From contig JAEZGK010000073.1 in the NCBI GenBank assembly GCA_023437365.1, forward strand, positions 1-64,000: 64,000 nt of DNA. Direction: 5' to 3'. Under the pieces are notes generated by a model that saw only the letters and a list, made by a program, of their open reading frames with translations, ran no database searches and had not been told where the DNA came from. Positions 42,895 through 52,656 of this stretch are shown in pieces. A program made the translations under genes and the position numbers. Position 1 is the stretch's first letter; each line of letters starts with the position of its first letter. The DNA is from Bacillota bacterium (GTDB lineage Bacteria; Bacillota; Clostridia; Lachnospirales; Lachnospiraceae).

Positions 42895-43884
42895 ATGGCA
42901 ATATTAGTATTGGGAGGAGCCGGCTATATCGGTTCCCATACAGTATATGAACTCATTGACAGGGGTGAGGATGTAGTCATCATCGATAATCTGGAAACAG
43001 GATACGCGGAGGCTGTGCATCCGAAGGCGCGGTTTTATCAAGGGGATATTCGGGACAGAGGTTTTCTTGACAGTGTATTTGAGAAAGAGAAGCTTGAGGC
43101 CGTAATCCATTTCGCGGCCAACTCCCTGGTAGGGGAAAGCATGACCAATCCGCTGAAGTATTATGATAATAACCTTTGCGGTACCAAGGTTCTGCTGGAG
43201 GCGATGGTAGCACATGGCCTGGATAAGATCGTCTTTTCCTCGACAGCAGCAACCTACGGGGAGCCGGACAGAGTTCCGATCCTTGAGACGGATCGTACCA
43301 TGCCCACCAACGCATATGGGGAGACAAAGCTTTCCATGGAGAAAATGTTCCACTGGATAGGACTTGCCCACGGGCTCCGCTATGTATCCCTCCGCTACTT
43401 CAATGCCTGCGGAGCTCACAAAAATGGCAGGATCGGGGAAGCCCACAGTCCGGAAACGCATCTAATTCCTTTGATACTGCAGGTTCCCAATGGTCAGAGA
43501 GAGGCCATCAGTATCTTCGGTGAAGATTACGACACCAAGGACGGTACCTGTGTCAGAGATTATATCCATGTGACAGACTTAGCTCAGGCTCATATCCTTG
43601 CCGTGGATTATTTAAGACGGGGCGGGGAGAGTGATATCTTTAATCTCGGCAACGGGGTAGGCTTTACGGTGAAGGAAGTTATCGAGGCAGCAAGAAGGGT
43701 GACAGCTCAACCAATCAAGGCAGTTACTGTTCCGAGACGTGCAGGAGATCCTGCAAAGCTGATAGCCTCCAGCGGGAAAGCGCAGAGCATCTTAGGCTGG
43801 AAGCCTGAACATGCAGAGCTGGAAGAAATCATCGCTTCTGCCTGGAACTGGCATAAGAATCACCCGAAGGGATACCGTAGCTAA
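42895..43884 (+). CDS. galE: UDP-glucose 4-epimerase
   Basis: The 329-residue short-chain-dehydrogenase-like enzyme has NAD motif GGAGYIGSH (7-15), the catalytic Ser/Thr region VFSSTAATYG and Tyr-Lys pair YGETK. It interconverts UDP-galactose and UDP-glucose. The start codon is one base after the galK stop, so translation is probably coupled. Length is typical. A 17-bp tandem repeat follows the stop codon. Confidence 0.97.
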   Translation: MAILVLGGAGYIGSHTVYELIDRGEDVVIIDNLETGYAEAVHPKARFYQGDIRDRGFLDSVFEKEKLEAVIHFAANSLVGESMTNPLKYYDNNLCGTKVLLEAMVAHGLDKIVFSSTAATYGEPDRVPILETDRTMPTNAYGETKLSMEKMFHWIGLAHGLRYVSLRYFNACGAHKNGRIGEAHSPETHLIPLILQVPNGQREAISIFGEDYDTKDGTCVRDYIHVTDLAQAHILAVDYLRRGGESDIFNLGNGVGFTVKEVIEAARRVTAQPIKAVTVPRRAGDPAKLIASSGKAQSILGWKPEHAELEEIIASAWNWHKNHPKGYRS

Positions 43885-43894
43885 AACAGGAAAC

Positions 43895-43996
43895 ACAGTA
43901 GTACAGGTAACACAGTAGTACAGGAACTACAGTAGTAAAGGAAACACAGTCGTACAGAAAACACGGTAGTACAGGAACTACAGCAGTACAGGAATT
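43895..43996. repeat. 17-bp tandem repeat, six copies
   Basis: Units of the form ACAGTAGTACAGGAACT repeat six times with point changes, starting 10 bp after galE, with a further partial unit. There is no dyad symmetry, so it is not a terminator. It looks like a minisatellite between galE and the shikimate kinase gene. Confidence 0.85.
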
Positions 43997-44079
43997 ACAG
44001 TGAGTGAGTTTACTGTTTCATCTTCTTTTATTTCATGCTATACTTTCATTAAGCATCATACAAGAAGGGATAGAACTGA

Positions 44080-44574
44080 ATGGGTAATATTATACTAATC
44101 GGAATGCCGGGTGCAGGAAAAAGTACGGTCGGAGTCATTTTAGCCAAGGTAATGGGCTATAAATTTATAGATTCAGATCTTCTGATACAGGAACAGGAGC
44201 AATGCCTGCTAAAGGATATCATTGAACGGGATGGGCTGGAAGGGCTAATTGCGATCGAAGAGCAAGTCAATAAGAACATAAAGGCGGAGCATTCTGTCAT
44301 AGCAACCGGCGGAAGTGTCATCTACGGAACCGCGGCTATGGAGCATCTTAAATCTATAGGTACTGTGGTATATATTCGCTTAAGCTATGAGACAATTAAT
44401 AAACGCCTCGGCAACATTAAGCAGCGAGGCGTGGTATTTCGGGAAGGGCAGACACTGAAGTCTTTATACGAGGAGCGGTGCCCTTACTATGAAAAATATG
44501 CGCATCTTATCATTGATGCCGAAGGCATGGATACAGAAGAGGTTATGGAAGCGATCAAAGCAGTCAGTCAATAG
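44080..44574 (+). CDS. aroK: Shikimate kinase
   Basis: The 164-residue P-loop kinase has GMPGAGKSTVG (Walker A, 8-18), the DSD shikimate-binding motif in FIDSDLLIQ, ATGGS (74-78) and a lid with RGVVFR. It phosphorylates shikimate in aromatic amino acid synthesis. It stands alone, away from other aro genes. Its TAG stop is directly followed by the reverse-strand stop of the next gene. Another small-molecule kinase of the same family is possible, since the lid differs from the usual RPLL motif. Confidence 0.82.
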   Translation: MGNIILIGMPGAGKSTVGVILAKVMGYKFIDSDLLIQEQEQCLLKDIIERDGLEGLIAIEEQVNKNIKAEHSVIATGGSVIYGTAAMEHLKSIGTVVYIRLSYETINKRLGNIKQRGVVFREGQTLKSLYEERCPYYEKYAHLIIDAEGMDTEEVMEAIKAVSQ

Positions 44575-45069
44575 CTACAAGGCCCAGTTGCAGCCTTTTG
44601 TAAGTTCTGCGGCGAAGGCTTCAAGACCTGCCAGGTCTTCTTCGTCAAAGCGGCCGATGATCGGACTGTCAATATCCAAAACTCCTTTGATCACCCCTTC
44701 CGAGTAGAGGGGAAGGACGATCTCGGAACGGGAGGCACTGTCACAGGCGATATGCCCCGGGAATTCGTGGACATCCCGTACCAGTTGGGCTGTAGCCAAT
44801 GCGACCGCAGTTCCACAGACTCCCTTACCGATCGGAATATGGATACAGGCAGGCTTGCCTTGGAAGGGTCCCAGAAGCAGCTCTTCCTCCTTCATCAGAT
44901 AAAAACCAACCCAGTTAATATCCTTTAACGCCAACTTCAGTAAAGCAGAGGCATTGCTGAGATTAGGAAGCAAATGTGGCTCTCCATCCAGCATTGCCTT
45001 TAATTGTTCTATCAGTAAATGATACATTTCACCCTTTTCTTCGGGATATAGATAATCAATTGTCTCCAT
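44575..45069 (-). CDS. Free methionine-(R)-sulfoxide reductase (GAF domain, fRMsr)
   Basis: The 164-residue GAF protein has WVGFYL, the cysteine motif GKGVCGTA and the HIACDSASRSEIVLPL block, which supply the redox cysteines of fRMsr. It reduces free methionine-R-sulfoxide with thioredoxin, protecting the methionine pool. Its stop codon abuts the shikimate kinase stop with no gap, so the two transcripts must overlap. GAAAGGAAACCGCC precedes the ATG. Confidence 0.9.
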   Translation of the reverse strand: METIDYLYPEEKGEMYHLLIEQLKAMLDGEPHLLPNLSNASALLKLALKDINWVGFYLMKEEELLLGPFQGKPACIHIPIGKGVCGTAVALATAQLVRDVHEFPGHIACDSASRSEIVLPLYSEGVIKGVLDIDSPIIGRFDEEDLAGLEAFAAELTKGCNWAL

Positions 45070-45102
45070 GGCGGTTTCCTTTCTTATGTAGTAGAAAAAG
45101 TC

Positions 45103-45327
45103 TTATGATTCTTTTTCGAAGATACGATTCATCTTATCACGAATCCGTTTTTCTTTCACGGTTTTTTCTTCCCGGTCAGGCTGAAACATTCCGTCTGCAT
45201 CCTGCATCAGACAGTCACCTTCCTTGCTGCCCAGAGGAAGTTTATACTTTGGGACTGAGACAATGGACTGATCCTCCAGCTCACATATGGCATAATTGCC
45301 CTCAAAACGGTCAATGGTATATCTCAT
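45103..45327 (-). CDS. DUF3006 family protein
   Basis: This 74-residue protein begins MRYTIDRFEGNYAICE, the usual opening of DUF3006, and ends in a charged helix. DUF3006 genes are commonly placed directly after a ComEC-like metallo-hydrolase, as here (16 bp after its stop), but the function is unknown. A second Met at the N-terminus makes a start one codon earlier equally possible. Confidence 0.85.
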   Translation of the reverse strand: MRYTIDRFEGNYAICELEDQSIVSVPKYKLPLGSKEGDCLMQDADGMFQPDREEKTVKEKRIRDKMNRIFEKES

Positions 45328-45343
45328 CACTTAAGACCTCCAA

Positions 45344-46249
45344 TTATTCTAAATCCTTTTTCGTTATCTTATAGCTATCTTTATTAACGGAAATCGTATT
45401 TCCGTCGGTATGAAATACTATGGTTCCCTGCTTATCGGTTCGGTAGAGTTTAATATTCTGCCGACTGATCGTTCGGAGCGTCCCGGTGTGAGGATGCCCA
45501 TAATCATTGTCACCTGCAACACTTACTACTGCGTAGTCGGGATTTACTGCTTCTATGAATTCCTTACTGGAGCTGTAGGCAGAGCCATGGTGGCCGAGCT
45601 TGATTACGTCCGCTGACAGATCCGTTCCACTGTTCAGCATCTCTTCCTCAGACAGGCTTTCCGCATCTCCGGTGAAGAGAAAGACAGAATCGCCATAACA
45701 AAGGCGGATCACGATACTGTAATTATTCACATCCTCATAGTTCTTTGAATTTGGTGCAAGAATAGTAAAACTTGCGGAGCCGAGATAATATAGACTGCCA
45801 ACCTGGGCCTTGGTAACAGAAAGATTTCGATCCTCTATGGTGTCCAGTAGGTTTTCATAGGTTTTTGTGGTATGTACGACATCGGGAAGAATGAGCTTCT
45901 CCACCTCATAGGTATGTAATACCGTATCAAGACCACCGATATGGTCACTGTGCGGGTGTGTTGCAATGACATAATCAAGCTTTGTGATATTCCGGGAGTT
46001 AAGATAATCGGTAATGACGGAGCGCTTATTACTGTCACCGGCATCAATCAACAGAGCAGAATTGTCTGCTTCAACCAGTATGGCATCTCCCTGTCCTACA
46101 TCGATGAAATGAACCTCCATGCTTCCGGCCTGGTTGACGGTATCGGTACGAGCCTCCTGTATGGAGATATAATAAACAATAACGAAGAGCAATGCCAGAA
46201 GGATTACACCGGCGATACGGTTTTGCATCAGTCTGGTTTTTCTTTTCAT
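45344..46249 (-). CDS. ComEC/Rec2-related metallo-beta-lactamase-fold hydrolase
   Basis: After one N-terminal membrane anchor the protein (about 301 residues) has the MBL motifs FIDVGQGDAILVE, LLIDAGD, ATHPHSDHIGG (metal ligands), FTGDA and LGHHGS. It resembles the C-terminal domain of ComEC, which processes DNA during uptake, but lacks the competence channel domain. It probably faces outward. With the DUF3006 gene it forms a two-gene unit common in Firmicutes; whether it is a nuclease is not shown. Start at 46249 preferred (AAAGGAA upstream). Confidence 0.88.
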   Translation of the reverse strand: MKRKTRLMQNRIAGVILLALLFVIVYYISIQEARTDTVNQAGSMEVHFIDVGQGDAILVEADNSALLIDAGDSNKRSVITDYLNSRNITKLDYVIATHPHSDHIGGLDTVLHTYEVEKLILPDVVHTTKTYENLLDTIEDRNLSVTKAQVGSLYYLGSASFTILAPNSKNYEDVNNYSIVIRLCYGDSVFLFTGDAESLSEEEMLNSGTDLSADVIKLGHHGSAYSSSKEFIEAVNPDYAVVSVAGDNDYGHPHTGTLRTISRQNIKLYRTDKQGTIVFHTDGNTISVNKDSYKITKKDLE

Positions 46250-46452
46250 AGGATGAGTTCCTTTCCATAGAGTTACGGTCACATCAAGCTGTATCGGTTC
46301 TGTATCTGAAAGAAAGCTATCTTATAGGTTTATTATATAGGTCAACGTACGATTTTACAATGTATATATATTACTATATACAAAAGAAAAGTACTACGGC
46401 ATGCTTTTCATTGGAGAAACTATGGAATATAATCAAAGAAGAGGTGATCTTT

Positions 46453-46998
46453 ATGAGGCTGTTTACAGCTATATTATTTGATGAGAAAAGTAAAGCTTCT
46501 TTATATGATACAGTGCTTCGCCTGAGAACCAATGCCAGTGGCGGCAGCTTTACTGCCAAGGAAAATCTGCATCTTACTGTAAATTTTATCGGAGAGACCA
46601 AGCGTCTGGAGGAGGTAAAGCATGCAATGCAACGTGCTGTGGAGAAAGCGGGAGCAGAAAGCTTTGACTTAACTCTTCAGGGCTTCGACAGGTTCGCCCG
46701 AAGGGAAGGAGATATCTACTGGGTCGGTGTCCTACGGGAGGAGGTCCTGTGGAGAATTCAACGGGAGCTCGTCAGGGAGCTGAAGGAGGAGGGCTTTTTC
46801 GATATGGATGACAGGGAATATAAACCGCATCTGACCTTGGGCAGGCGTGTCAGAGTAAATCCCGGTTTCGACAGCAGGCAGTTTGAAACCACAATCCAAC
46901 CTCTTAAAATAGCAGTGACAGGACTCAGTCTGATGAAATCAGAAAGGGTAGAAGGGAAGCTGACCTACACGGAAGTTTACCGTATCAAGCTTGATTGA
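46453..46998 (+). CDS. thpR: RNA 2',3'-cyclic phosphodiesterase (ThpR, 2H family)
   Basis: The 181-residue protein opens MRLFTAILFDE and carries the paired 2H motifs HLTVNFIGE and HLTLGRR. This family hydrolyses 2',3'-cyclic phosphate ends of RNA and was first described as a 2'-5' RNA ligase. The ATG at 46453 follows AAGAGGTGATC and matches the family start; a 31-residue upstream extension is not conserved-looking. It is 63 bp ahead of the YaiI gene. Confidence 0.9.
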   Translation: MRLFTAILFDEKSKASLYDTVLRLRTNASGGSFTAKENLHLTVNFIGETKRLEEVKHAMQRAVEKAGAESFDLTLQGFDRFARREGDIYWVGVLREEVLWRIQRELVRELKEEGFFDMDDREYKPHLTLGRRVRVNPGFDSRQFETTIQPLKIAVTGLSLMKSERVEGKLTYTEVYRIKLD

Positions 46999-47061
46999 TA
47001 GAAGAAAGGATACTTCCGGTAGGAGTCAGTATAGATATTTCGGGAAGGTGAAGAAAAGCAT

Positions 47062-47562
47062 ATGAAGATATTAGTAGACGCGGATGCGTGTCCTGTGAAG
47101 GAAATCATCGAAAGAATAGCACAAGAGCATCAGCTTCCGGTCCTGATGTTTATTGATACGAGCCATATCCTGTATTCGGATTACAGTGAAATCCTACTTG
47201 TCAGTAAGGCACCGGATGCAGTGGATTTTGCATTGATGAACCGTACCGAGAAGGGGGATATCGTGATATCCCAGGACTATGGCGTGGCAGCGATGGCACT
47301 GGGTAAAGGAGCATATGCAATCCATCCGAACGGGAAGCTGTATAGTGACAGCAATATTGATATTCTGCTCATGGAACGTGATATCGCAAAGCATTACCGG
47401 AATGCGGGGACACGCCGGGGAGGCAAAAGCCACCTAAGGGGCCATGCTCACTTAGGAGGGCATATAAAAAAGCGAACCTCCGCTGAGGATGACAAATTCG
47501 CACAGGCCTTCGGAGAGTTATGTGATTGGGTTTGCCGGAAGGGTGACAGCACCGAAAAATAG
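47062..47562 (+). CDS. YaiI/YqxD family protein (UPF0178)
   Basis: The 166-residue protein begins KILVDADACPVKEI and carries DIVISQDYGVAAMAL and a basic RRGGKSHLRGH segment, the hallmarks of UPF0178/DUF188. The fold is PIN-like and suggests a nuclease, but no activity is established to my knowledge. GGGAAGGTGAAG precedes the ATG. The stop codon overlaps the first bases of the candidate LexA box of uvrB. Confidence 0.9.
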   Translation: MKILVDADACPVKEIIERIAQEHQLPVLMFIDTSHILYSDYSEILLVSKAPDAVDFALMNRTEKGDIVISQDYGVAAMALGKGAYAIHPNGKLYSDSNIDILLMERDIAKHYRNAGTRRGGKSHLRGHAHLGGHIKKRTSAEDDKFAQAFGELCDWVCRKGDSTEK

Positions 47563-47611
47563 AACAAACATTCGAAAATGTATTGATTTTACATTCCTGC
47601 TATGCTATAAT
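47561..47611 (+). promoter_or_regulatory. uvrB promoter with LexA-like box
   Basis: AGAACAAACATTCG (47561-47574) matches 12 of 14 positions of the Bacillus-type LexA box CGAACRNRYGTTYG. It is 8 bp upstream of TTGATT (47583-47588), which with a 17-bp spacer and TATAAT (47606-47611) forms a strong promoter. uvrBA belongs to the LexA regulon in B. subtilis, which supports the call. Confidence 0.65.
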
Positions 47612-47700
47612 AACCTTCGTCACAGAACATGGCAGTATTTTTTGTAGGCTGACACTTTGTTCTTATTGTATTAAAAAAAGTAGCCAGGAGGTGTGCTTGT

Positions 47701-49686
47701 ATGGAGTTTAAGTTATCATCGGAGTATGCGCCGACCGGCGATCAACCGGAGGCAATTAAGGCACTTGTGGAAGGATTTCGAAGCGGTAACCAATGTGAGA
47801 CATTGCTCGGTGTTACCGGTTCCGGTAAGACCTTTACGATGGCGAATGTTATTCAGCAGTTACAGAAGCCGACCCTCATTATTGCCCATAACAAGACCCT
47901 GGCAGCCCAGCTGTACGGTGAATTCAAGGAGTTCTTTCCGGAGAACGCAGTGGAATACTTCGTCAGCTACTATGATTATTATCAGCCGGAGGCATATGTA
48001 CCGTCGACGGATACTTATATAGAGAAGGATTCCTCCATCAATGATGAGATTGATAAGCTGAGACATTCGGCAACCGCTGCCTTATCCGAGCGGAAGGATG
48101 TCATTATCGTTGCCAGTGTATCCTGCATCTACGGTTTAGGAAGCCCCATTGATTACCAGAACATGGTGATTTCTCTCAGACCGGGCATGGTCAGGGAGCG
48201 GGATGAGATATTGAAGAAACTGATCGAGATACAATATGATCGGAACGACATGGATTTCAAACGCGGCACCTTTCGGGTACGCGGTGATGTGGTTGAAATC
48301 TTTCCGGCTTACTCCGGAGAGATTGCGGTCCGCATTGAGTTCTTCGGTGATGAGGTGGAGCGTATTCTGGAAATTGATACCCTGACAGGAGAGATCAAGG
48401 GCAGTCTGGAGCATATCGCAATCTTCCCTGCATCTCATTATGTTGTTGCTCGCGATAAGATGGAGAAAGCAATCTATAATATCGAAGAGGAAATGATTGA
48501 ACGTGTGAAATACTTCAAGAGCGAGGACAAGCTTCTGGAGGCTCAGAGGATTTCGGAACGAACGAACTTCGATATTGAGATGATGAGGGAGACGGGCTTC
48601 TGCTCCGGCATCGAGAACTATTCCAGACACCTGACCGGACTGGAGCCGGGATGTCCGCCTCATACCTTGATGGATTACTTCCCGGAGGATTTTCTGATTA
48701 TTGTAGATGAATCCCATATTACCCTGCCGCAGGTCAGAGGGATGTATGCGGGTGACCGATCCCGAAAGACTACCTTGGTGGACTTTGGCTTCCGACTGCC
48801 CTCAGCTCTGGATAACAGACCGTTAAATTTTGAAGAATTTGAGAGTAAGATCAGCCAGATCATGTTTGTATCAGCAACACCCTCTGTATATGAGAGTGAG
48901 CACGAGCTGCTTCGGGCGGAGCAGGTGATTCGTCCGACCGGACTTTTAGATCCCGAAGTGGATGTTCGACCTGTAACCGGTCAGATTGATGATCTGCTGG
49001 GTGAGATCAGAAAAGAGATTGCTAAAAAGAATAAGGTATTGGTTACTACGTTGACCAAGAAGATGGCAGAGGATCTTACCACCTTCCTCAGGGAAGTCGG
49101 TATCCGTGTCAAGTATCTTCATTCCGATATCGAGACCTTGGAGCGTGCCGAGATAATCCGTGATATGCGTATGGATTTGTTTGACGTGCTTGTGGGTATC
49201 AATCTGCTCAGAGAGGGTCTGGATATTCCGGAGATTGGATTGGTAGCGATTCTGGACGCAGATAAGGAAGGCTTCCTGCGTTCCGAAACCTCATTGATAC
49301 AGACCATCGGACGTGCAGCCCGTAATGCAGAAGGACATGTCATCATGTATGCAGACCATATGACAGATTCGATGCGTAAGGCAATTACAGAAACCAACCG
49401 AAGAAGGAAGATACAGCAGGAGTATAACGAGGCCAACGGTATCACACCGACCACCATCAAAAAGAAGGTCCGTGATTTGATCAGTATATCGAAGAAGGCT
49501 GAGAAGAACCTGAGCGATATGGAGAAGGATATGGAATCCATGTCACGTCAGGAGCTGGAGGAGCTGGTCAGAACTGTCACCAAACAGATGCATACAGCCG
49601 CTGCAGAGCTGAACTTCGAGCTGGCGGCGCAGCTGCGTGATAGGATGGTGGAACTTAAGAAGCAGCTACTCGAGCTGGCTAAGTAA
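47701..49686 (+). CDS. uvrB: Excinuclease ABC subunit B
   Basis: The 661-residue DEAD-like helicase has Walker A GVTGSGKTF (about residues 39-47), the beta-hairpin region with YYDYYQPEAYVP, DESH, and late helicase motifs INLLREGLDIPE and QTIGRAARN. A UVR domain near the C-terminus contacts UvrC. It verifies DNA damage after loading by UvrA, the next gene. AGGAGGTG precedes the ATG. Size and motifs are standard. Confidence 0.98.
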   Translation: MEFKLSSEYAPTGDQPEAIKALVEGFRSGNQCETLLGVTGSGKTFTMANVIQQLQKPTLIIAHNKTLAAQLYGEFKEFFPENAVEYFVSYYDYYQPEAYVPSTDTYIEKDSSINDEIDKLRHSATAALSERKDVIIVASVSCIYGLGSPIDYQNMVISLRPGMVRERDEILKKLIEIQYDRNDMDFKRGTFRVRGDVVEIFPAYSGEIAVRIEFFGDEVERILEIDTLTGEIKGSLEHIAIFPASHYVVARDKMEKAIYNIEEEMIERVKYFKSEDKLLEAQRISERTNFDIEMMRETGFCSGIENYSRHLTGLEPGCPPHTLMDYFPEDFLIIVDESHITLPQVRGMYAGDRSRKTTLVDFGFRLPSALDNRPLNFEEFESKISQIMFVSATPSVYESEHELLRAEQVIRPTGLLDPEVDVRPVTGQIDDLLGEIRKEIAKKNKVLVTTLTKKMAEDLTTFLREVGIRVKYLHSDIETLERAEIIRDMRMDLFDVLVGINLLREGLDIPEIGLVAILDADKEGFLRSETSLIQTIGRAARNAEGHVIMYADHMTDSMRKAITETNRRRKIQQEYNEANGITPTTIKKKVRDLISISKKAEKNLSDMEKDMESMSRQELEELVRTVTKQMHTAAAELNFELAAQLRDRMVELKKQLLELAK

Positions 49687-49727
49687 GTACAAGTATGAGG
49701 TGGGACAGGGTTAATAGGAGTAAGTAC

Positions 49728-49751
49728 AGGGGCCTCTTTACAGAGACCCCT
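49728..49751 (+). terminator. Hairpin between uvrB and uvrA
   Basis: AGGGGCCTCT pairs with AGAGACCCCT (one mismatch) around TTAC, without a clear T-tract. It could reduce uvrA transcript or protect the uvrB 3' end. Confidence 0.5.
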
Positions 49752-49788
49752 TATCATAAAATAATAAGGGTTATATATAGGAGAAGCT

Positions 49789-52638
49789 ATGTCTGAGAAG
49801 AAGAATTATATTAGAATCAGAGGTGCGAAGGAGAATAATCTGAAGGATATTAATGTTGATATTCCCAGAGATCAATTTGTTGTATTGACCGGGCTCAGTG
49901 GTTCCGGCAAGTCCTCCCTTGCTTTTGATACCATTTATGCTGAGGGACAGAGGAGGTATATGGAGTCACTTTCCTCCTATGCAAGACAGTTCCTGGGTCA
50001 GATGGAGAAGCCGAATGTTGAGAGTATTGAAGGCTTGCCGCCGGCTATTTCCATAGACCAAAAATCTACCAACCGCAATCCCCGTTCCACAGTAGGTACA
50101 GTTACTGAGATTTATGATTACTTCCGATTGCTTTATGCCAGAATAGGCATACCTCATTGTCCGGAGTGCGGCAAAGAGATTAAGAAGCAGACTGTGGACC
50201 AGATGGTGGACGAGATTATGAGCCTCTCCCAGGGAACCAGGATACAGCTTCTGGCTCCGGTAGTACGGGGACGGAAGGGTGAGCATGTGAAGTTGTTTGA
50301 ACAGGCGAAGAGAAGCGGTTATGCCAGAGTCAGGGTTGATGGCAGCCTGTATGAACTGACGGAAGAGATCAAGCTGGAGAAGAATAACAAGCATAACATA
50401 GAAATTATTGTAGATCGTCTCGTTGTAAAGGAAGGCATTGAAAAGAGACTGACCGATTCTATAGAAAATGTTCTGAAGCTGGCAGAGGGACTATTGTATG
50501 TCGATATTGTCGACGGCGAGCAGTTGACCTATAGTCAGAATTTTGCCTGCCCTGACTGCGGTATCAGTATTGATGAGATTGAACCGAGAATCTTCTCCTT
50601 TAATAATCCCTTTGGTGCCTGCCCGGAATGTCATGGTATCGGTGTCAAGATGGAATTCTCGGAGGAGCTTCTGATTGCTGATCCAAGCAAGAGTATTATT
50701 GACGGTGCGGTTGCTGCACCGGGATGGCAGTCAGTAACGGATCAGGGTAGTTACTCCAGATGCATCATGGAGGCACTTGCGAAGGAATATCATTTTGATC
50801 TGGATACTCCCTTTAGACAATTGTCTGAGGAAGTTCGCCATATGTTCATTCATGGTACAGGCGGAAAATCTGTGAAGGTACACTATCGAGGACAGCGTGG
50901 AGTCGGAGTCTATGATGTGGTGTTCGAAGGTTTAATTCGTAATGTAGAGCGACGCTATCGGGAGACCGGTTCCGAGTCTGCGAAGCAGGAATATGAGAGC
51001 TTTATGTTGACCACGCCCTGTAGTGAGTGTAAAGGGAAGAGACTGAAGAAGGAGGCGTTGGCCGTGACGGTGGGAGATCGGAATATCTCAGAGGTTACGG
51101 AGTATTCCATCCGCGAGTTGGCAGGCTTTATGCGTGACCTTCAGCTCACCAGCATGCAGCAGAAGATCGGTGAAATGGTTCTGAAGGAAATCAGAGCCCG
51201 AATCAATTTTCTGATTGATGTCGGTCTGGAATATCTGACCCTGGCTCGGGCAACAGGGAGTTTATCCGGAGGCGAATCACAACGTATCCGACTGGCAACC
51301 CAGATTGGTTCCGGTCTTGTGGGAGTTGCCTATATCCTGGACGAACCCAGCATCGGACTTCATCAGAGAGATAATGACAAGCTGTTAAAGACACTTAAGA
51401 ATCTGAAGGATTTAGGAAATACCTTAATTGTGGTTGAGCATGATGAGGATACTATGTTTGCTGCGGATTATATTGTTGATATTGGTCCCGAAGCAGGTGA
51501 GCATGGTGGAAGAGTGATTGCAGAGGGTACAGCCGAGGATATCATGAAGGTGGAGGAATCCATCACGGGTGCTTATCTGAGCGGTAGACTCATCATTCCT
51601 GTTCCGAAGAAGCGACGCAAGCCTAACGGATATCTTTCCATTATAGGAGCCAGTGAGAATAATCTTAAGAATATCAATGTGGACATACCGTTGGGAATCA
51701 TGACCTGTGTTACCGGTGTATCCGGTTCGGGTAAGAGCTCACTGATTACCGAGATACTATATAAGAGACTGGCAAGGGATTTGAATCGTGCACGTACGAT
51801 TCCCGGAAAGCATCAGAAGATGCTGGGAATCGAGCAGCTGGATAAGGTAATAGATATAGACCAGTCCCCGATCGGAAGGACCCCCAGATCTAATCCGGCT
51901 ACCTATACCGGGGTATTTGACCAGATTAGAGATCTCTTTGCTTCAACCCAGGATGCTAAGATGAGAGGCTATTCCAAGGGCCGCTTCAGCTTCAATGTGA
52001 AGGGCGGACGCTGTGAGGCATGTAACGGAGACGGAATTCTCAAGATTGAGATGAACTTCTTGCCGGATATCTATGTACCCTGTGAGGTCTGCGGAGGGAA
52101 GCGGTATAACCGTGAGACATTGGAGGTTCGCTACAAGGGTAAAAATATCTATGAGGTTCTCGATATGACCATCGAAGAAGCAGTCCATTTCTTCGAAAAT
52201 GTTCCCTCCATCAGAAGAAAGATTGAGACGCTGAATGATGTCGGACTATCCTACCTAAGGCTGGGTCATCCCTCCACCTCCATGTCAGGCGGGGAAGCAC
52301 AGAGAATTAAGCTGGCAACAGAGCTCAGCAAGCGCAGTACCGGCAAGACAATCTATATTCTGGATGAGCCGACGACAGGACTCCATTTTGCGGATGTTCA
52401 TAAATTAATTGAGATACTCCGAAGATTCTCTGATTCGGGCAATACGGTGGTAGTGATAGAGCACAATCTGGATGTGATTAAAACTGCGGACTATATCATT
52501 GATATCGGTCCGGAGGGCGGAGATAAGGGAGGCACGGTGATTGCCAAGGGAACGCCGGAGGAGATTGCCAAGAATCCGAACTCCTATACAGGCCAATATG
52601 TTAAAAAATATCTGGATCAAGGTAAGAAAGAAAAGTAA
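49789..52638 (+). CDS. uvrA: Excinuclease ABC subunit A
   Basis: The 949-residue protein has two ABC ATPase halves: Walker A GLSGSGKSS and GVSGSGKSS, signatures LSGGESQRIRLA and MSGGEAQRIKLA, and Walker B ILDEPS and ILDEPT. It has zinc-finger cysteines CPECGKE, CPDCG/CPECHG and CEACNGDG/CEVCGG. It finds DNA lesions and loads UvrB. It is 102 bp after uvrB in the usual order. A large palindrome follows at 52657. Confidence 0.98.
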   Translation: MSEKKNYIRIRGAKENNLKDINVDIPRDQFVVLTGLSGSGKSSLAFDTIYAEGQRRYMESLSSYARQFLGQMEKPNVESIEGLPPAISIDQKSTNRNPRSTVGTVTEIYDYFRLLYARIGIPHCPECGKEIKKQTVDQMVDEIMSLSQGTRIQLLAPVVRGRKGEHVKLFEQAKRSGYARVRVDGSLYELTEEIKLEKNNKHNIEIIVDRLVVKEGIEKRLTDSIENVLKLAEGLLYVDIVDGEQLTYSQNFACPDCGISIDEIEPRIFSFNNPFGACPECHGIGVKMEFSEELLIADPSKSIIDGAVAAPGWQSVTDQGSYSRCIMEALAKEYHFDLDTPFRQLSEEVRHMFIHGTGGKSVKVHYRGQRGVGVYDVVFEGLIRNVERRYRETGSESAKQEYESFMLTTPCSECKGKRLKKEALAVTVGDRNISEVTEYSIRELAGFMRDLQLTSMQQKIGEMVLKEIRARINFLIDVGLEYLTLARATGSLSGGESQRIRLATQIGSGLVGVAYILDEPSIGLHQRDNDKLLKTLKNLKDLGNTLIVVEHDEDTMFAADYIVDIGPEAGEHGGRVIAEGTAEDIMKVEESITGAYLSGRLIIPVPKKRRKPNGYLSIIGASENNLKNINVDIPLGIMTCVTGVSGSGKSSLITEILYKRLARDLNRARTIPGKHQKMLGIEQLDKVIDIDQSPIGRTPRSNPATYTGVFDQIRDLFASTQDAKMRGYSKGRFSFNVKGGRCEACNGDGILKIEMNFLPDIYVPCEVCGGKRYNRETLEVRYKGKNIYEVLDMTIEEAVHFFENVPSIRRKIETLNDVGLSYLRLGHPSTSMSGGEAQRIKLATELSKRSTGKTIYILDEPTTGLHFADVHKLIEILRRFSDSGNTVVVIEHNLDVIKTADYIIDIGPEGGDKGGTVIAKGTPEEIAKNPNSYTGQYVKKYLDQGKKEK

Positions 52639-52656
52639 TAATGGTAATATAGTTTT

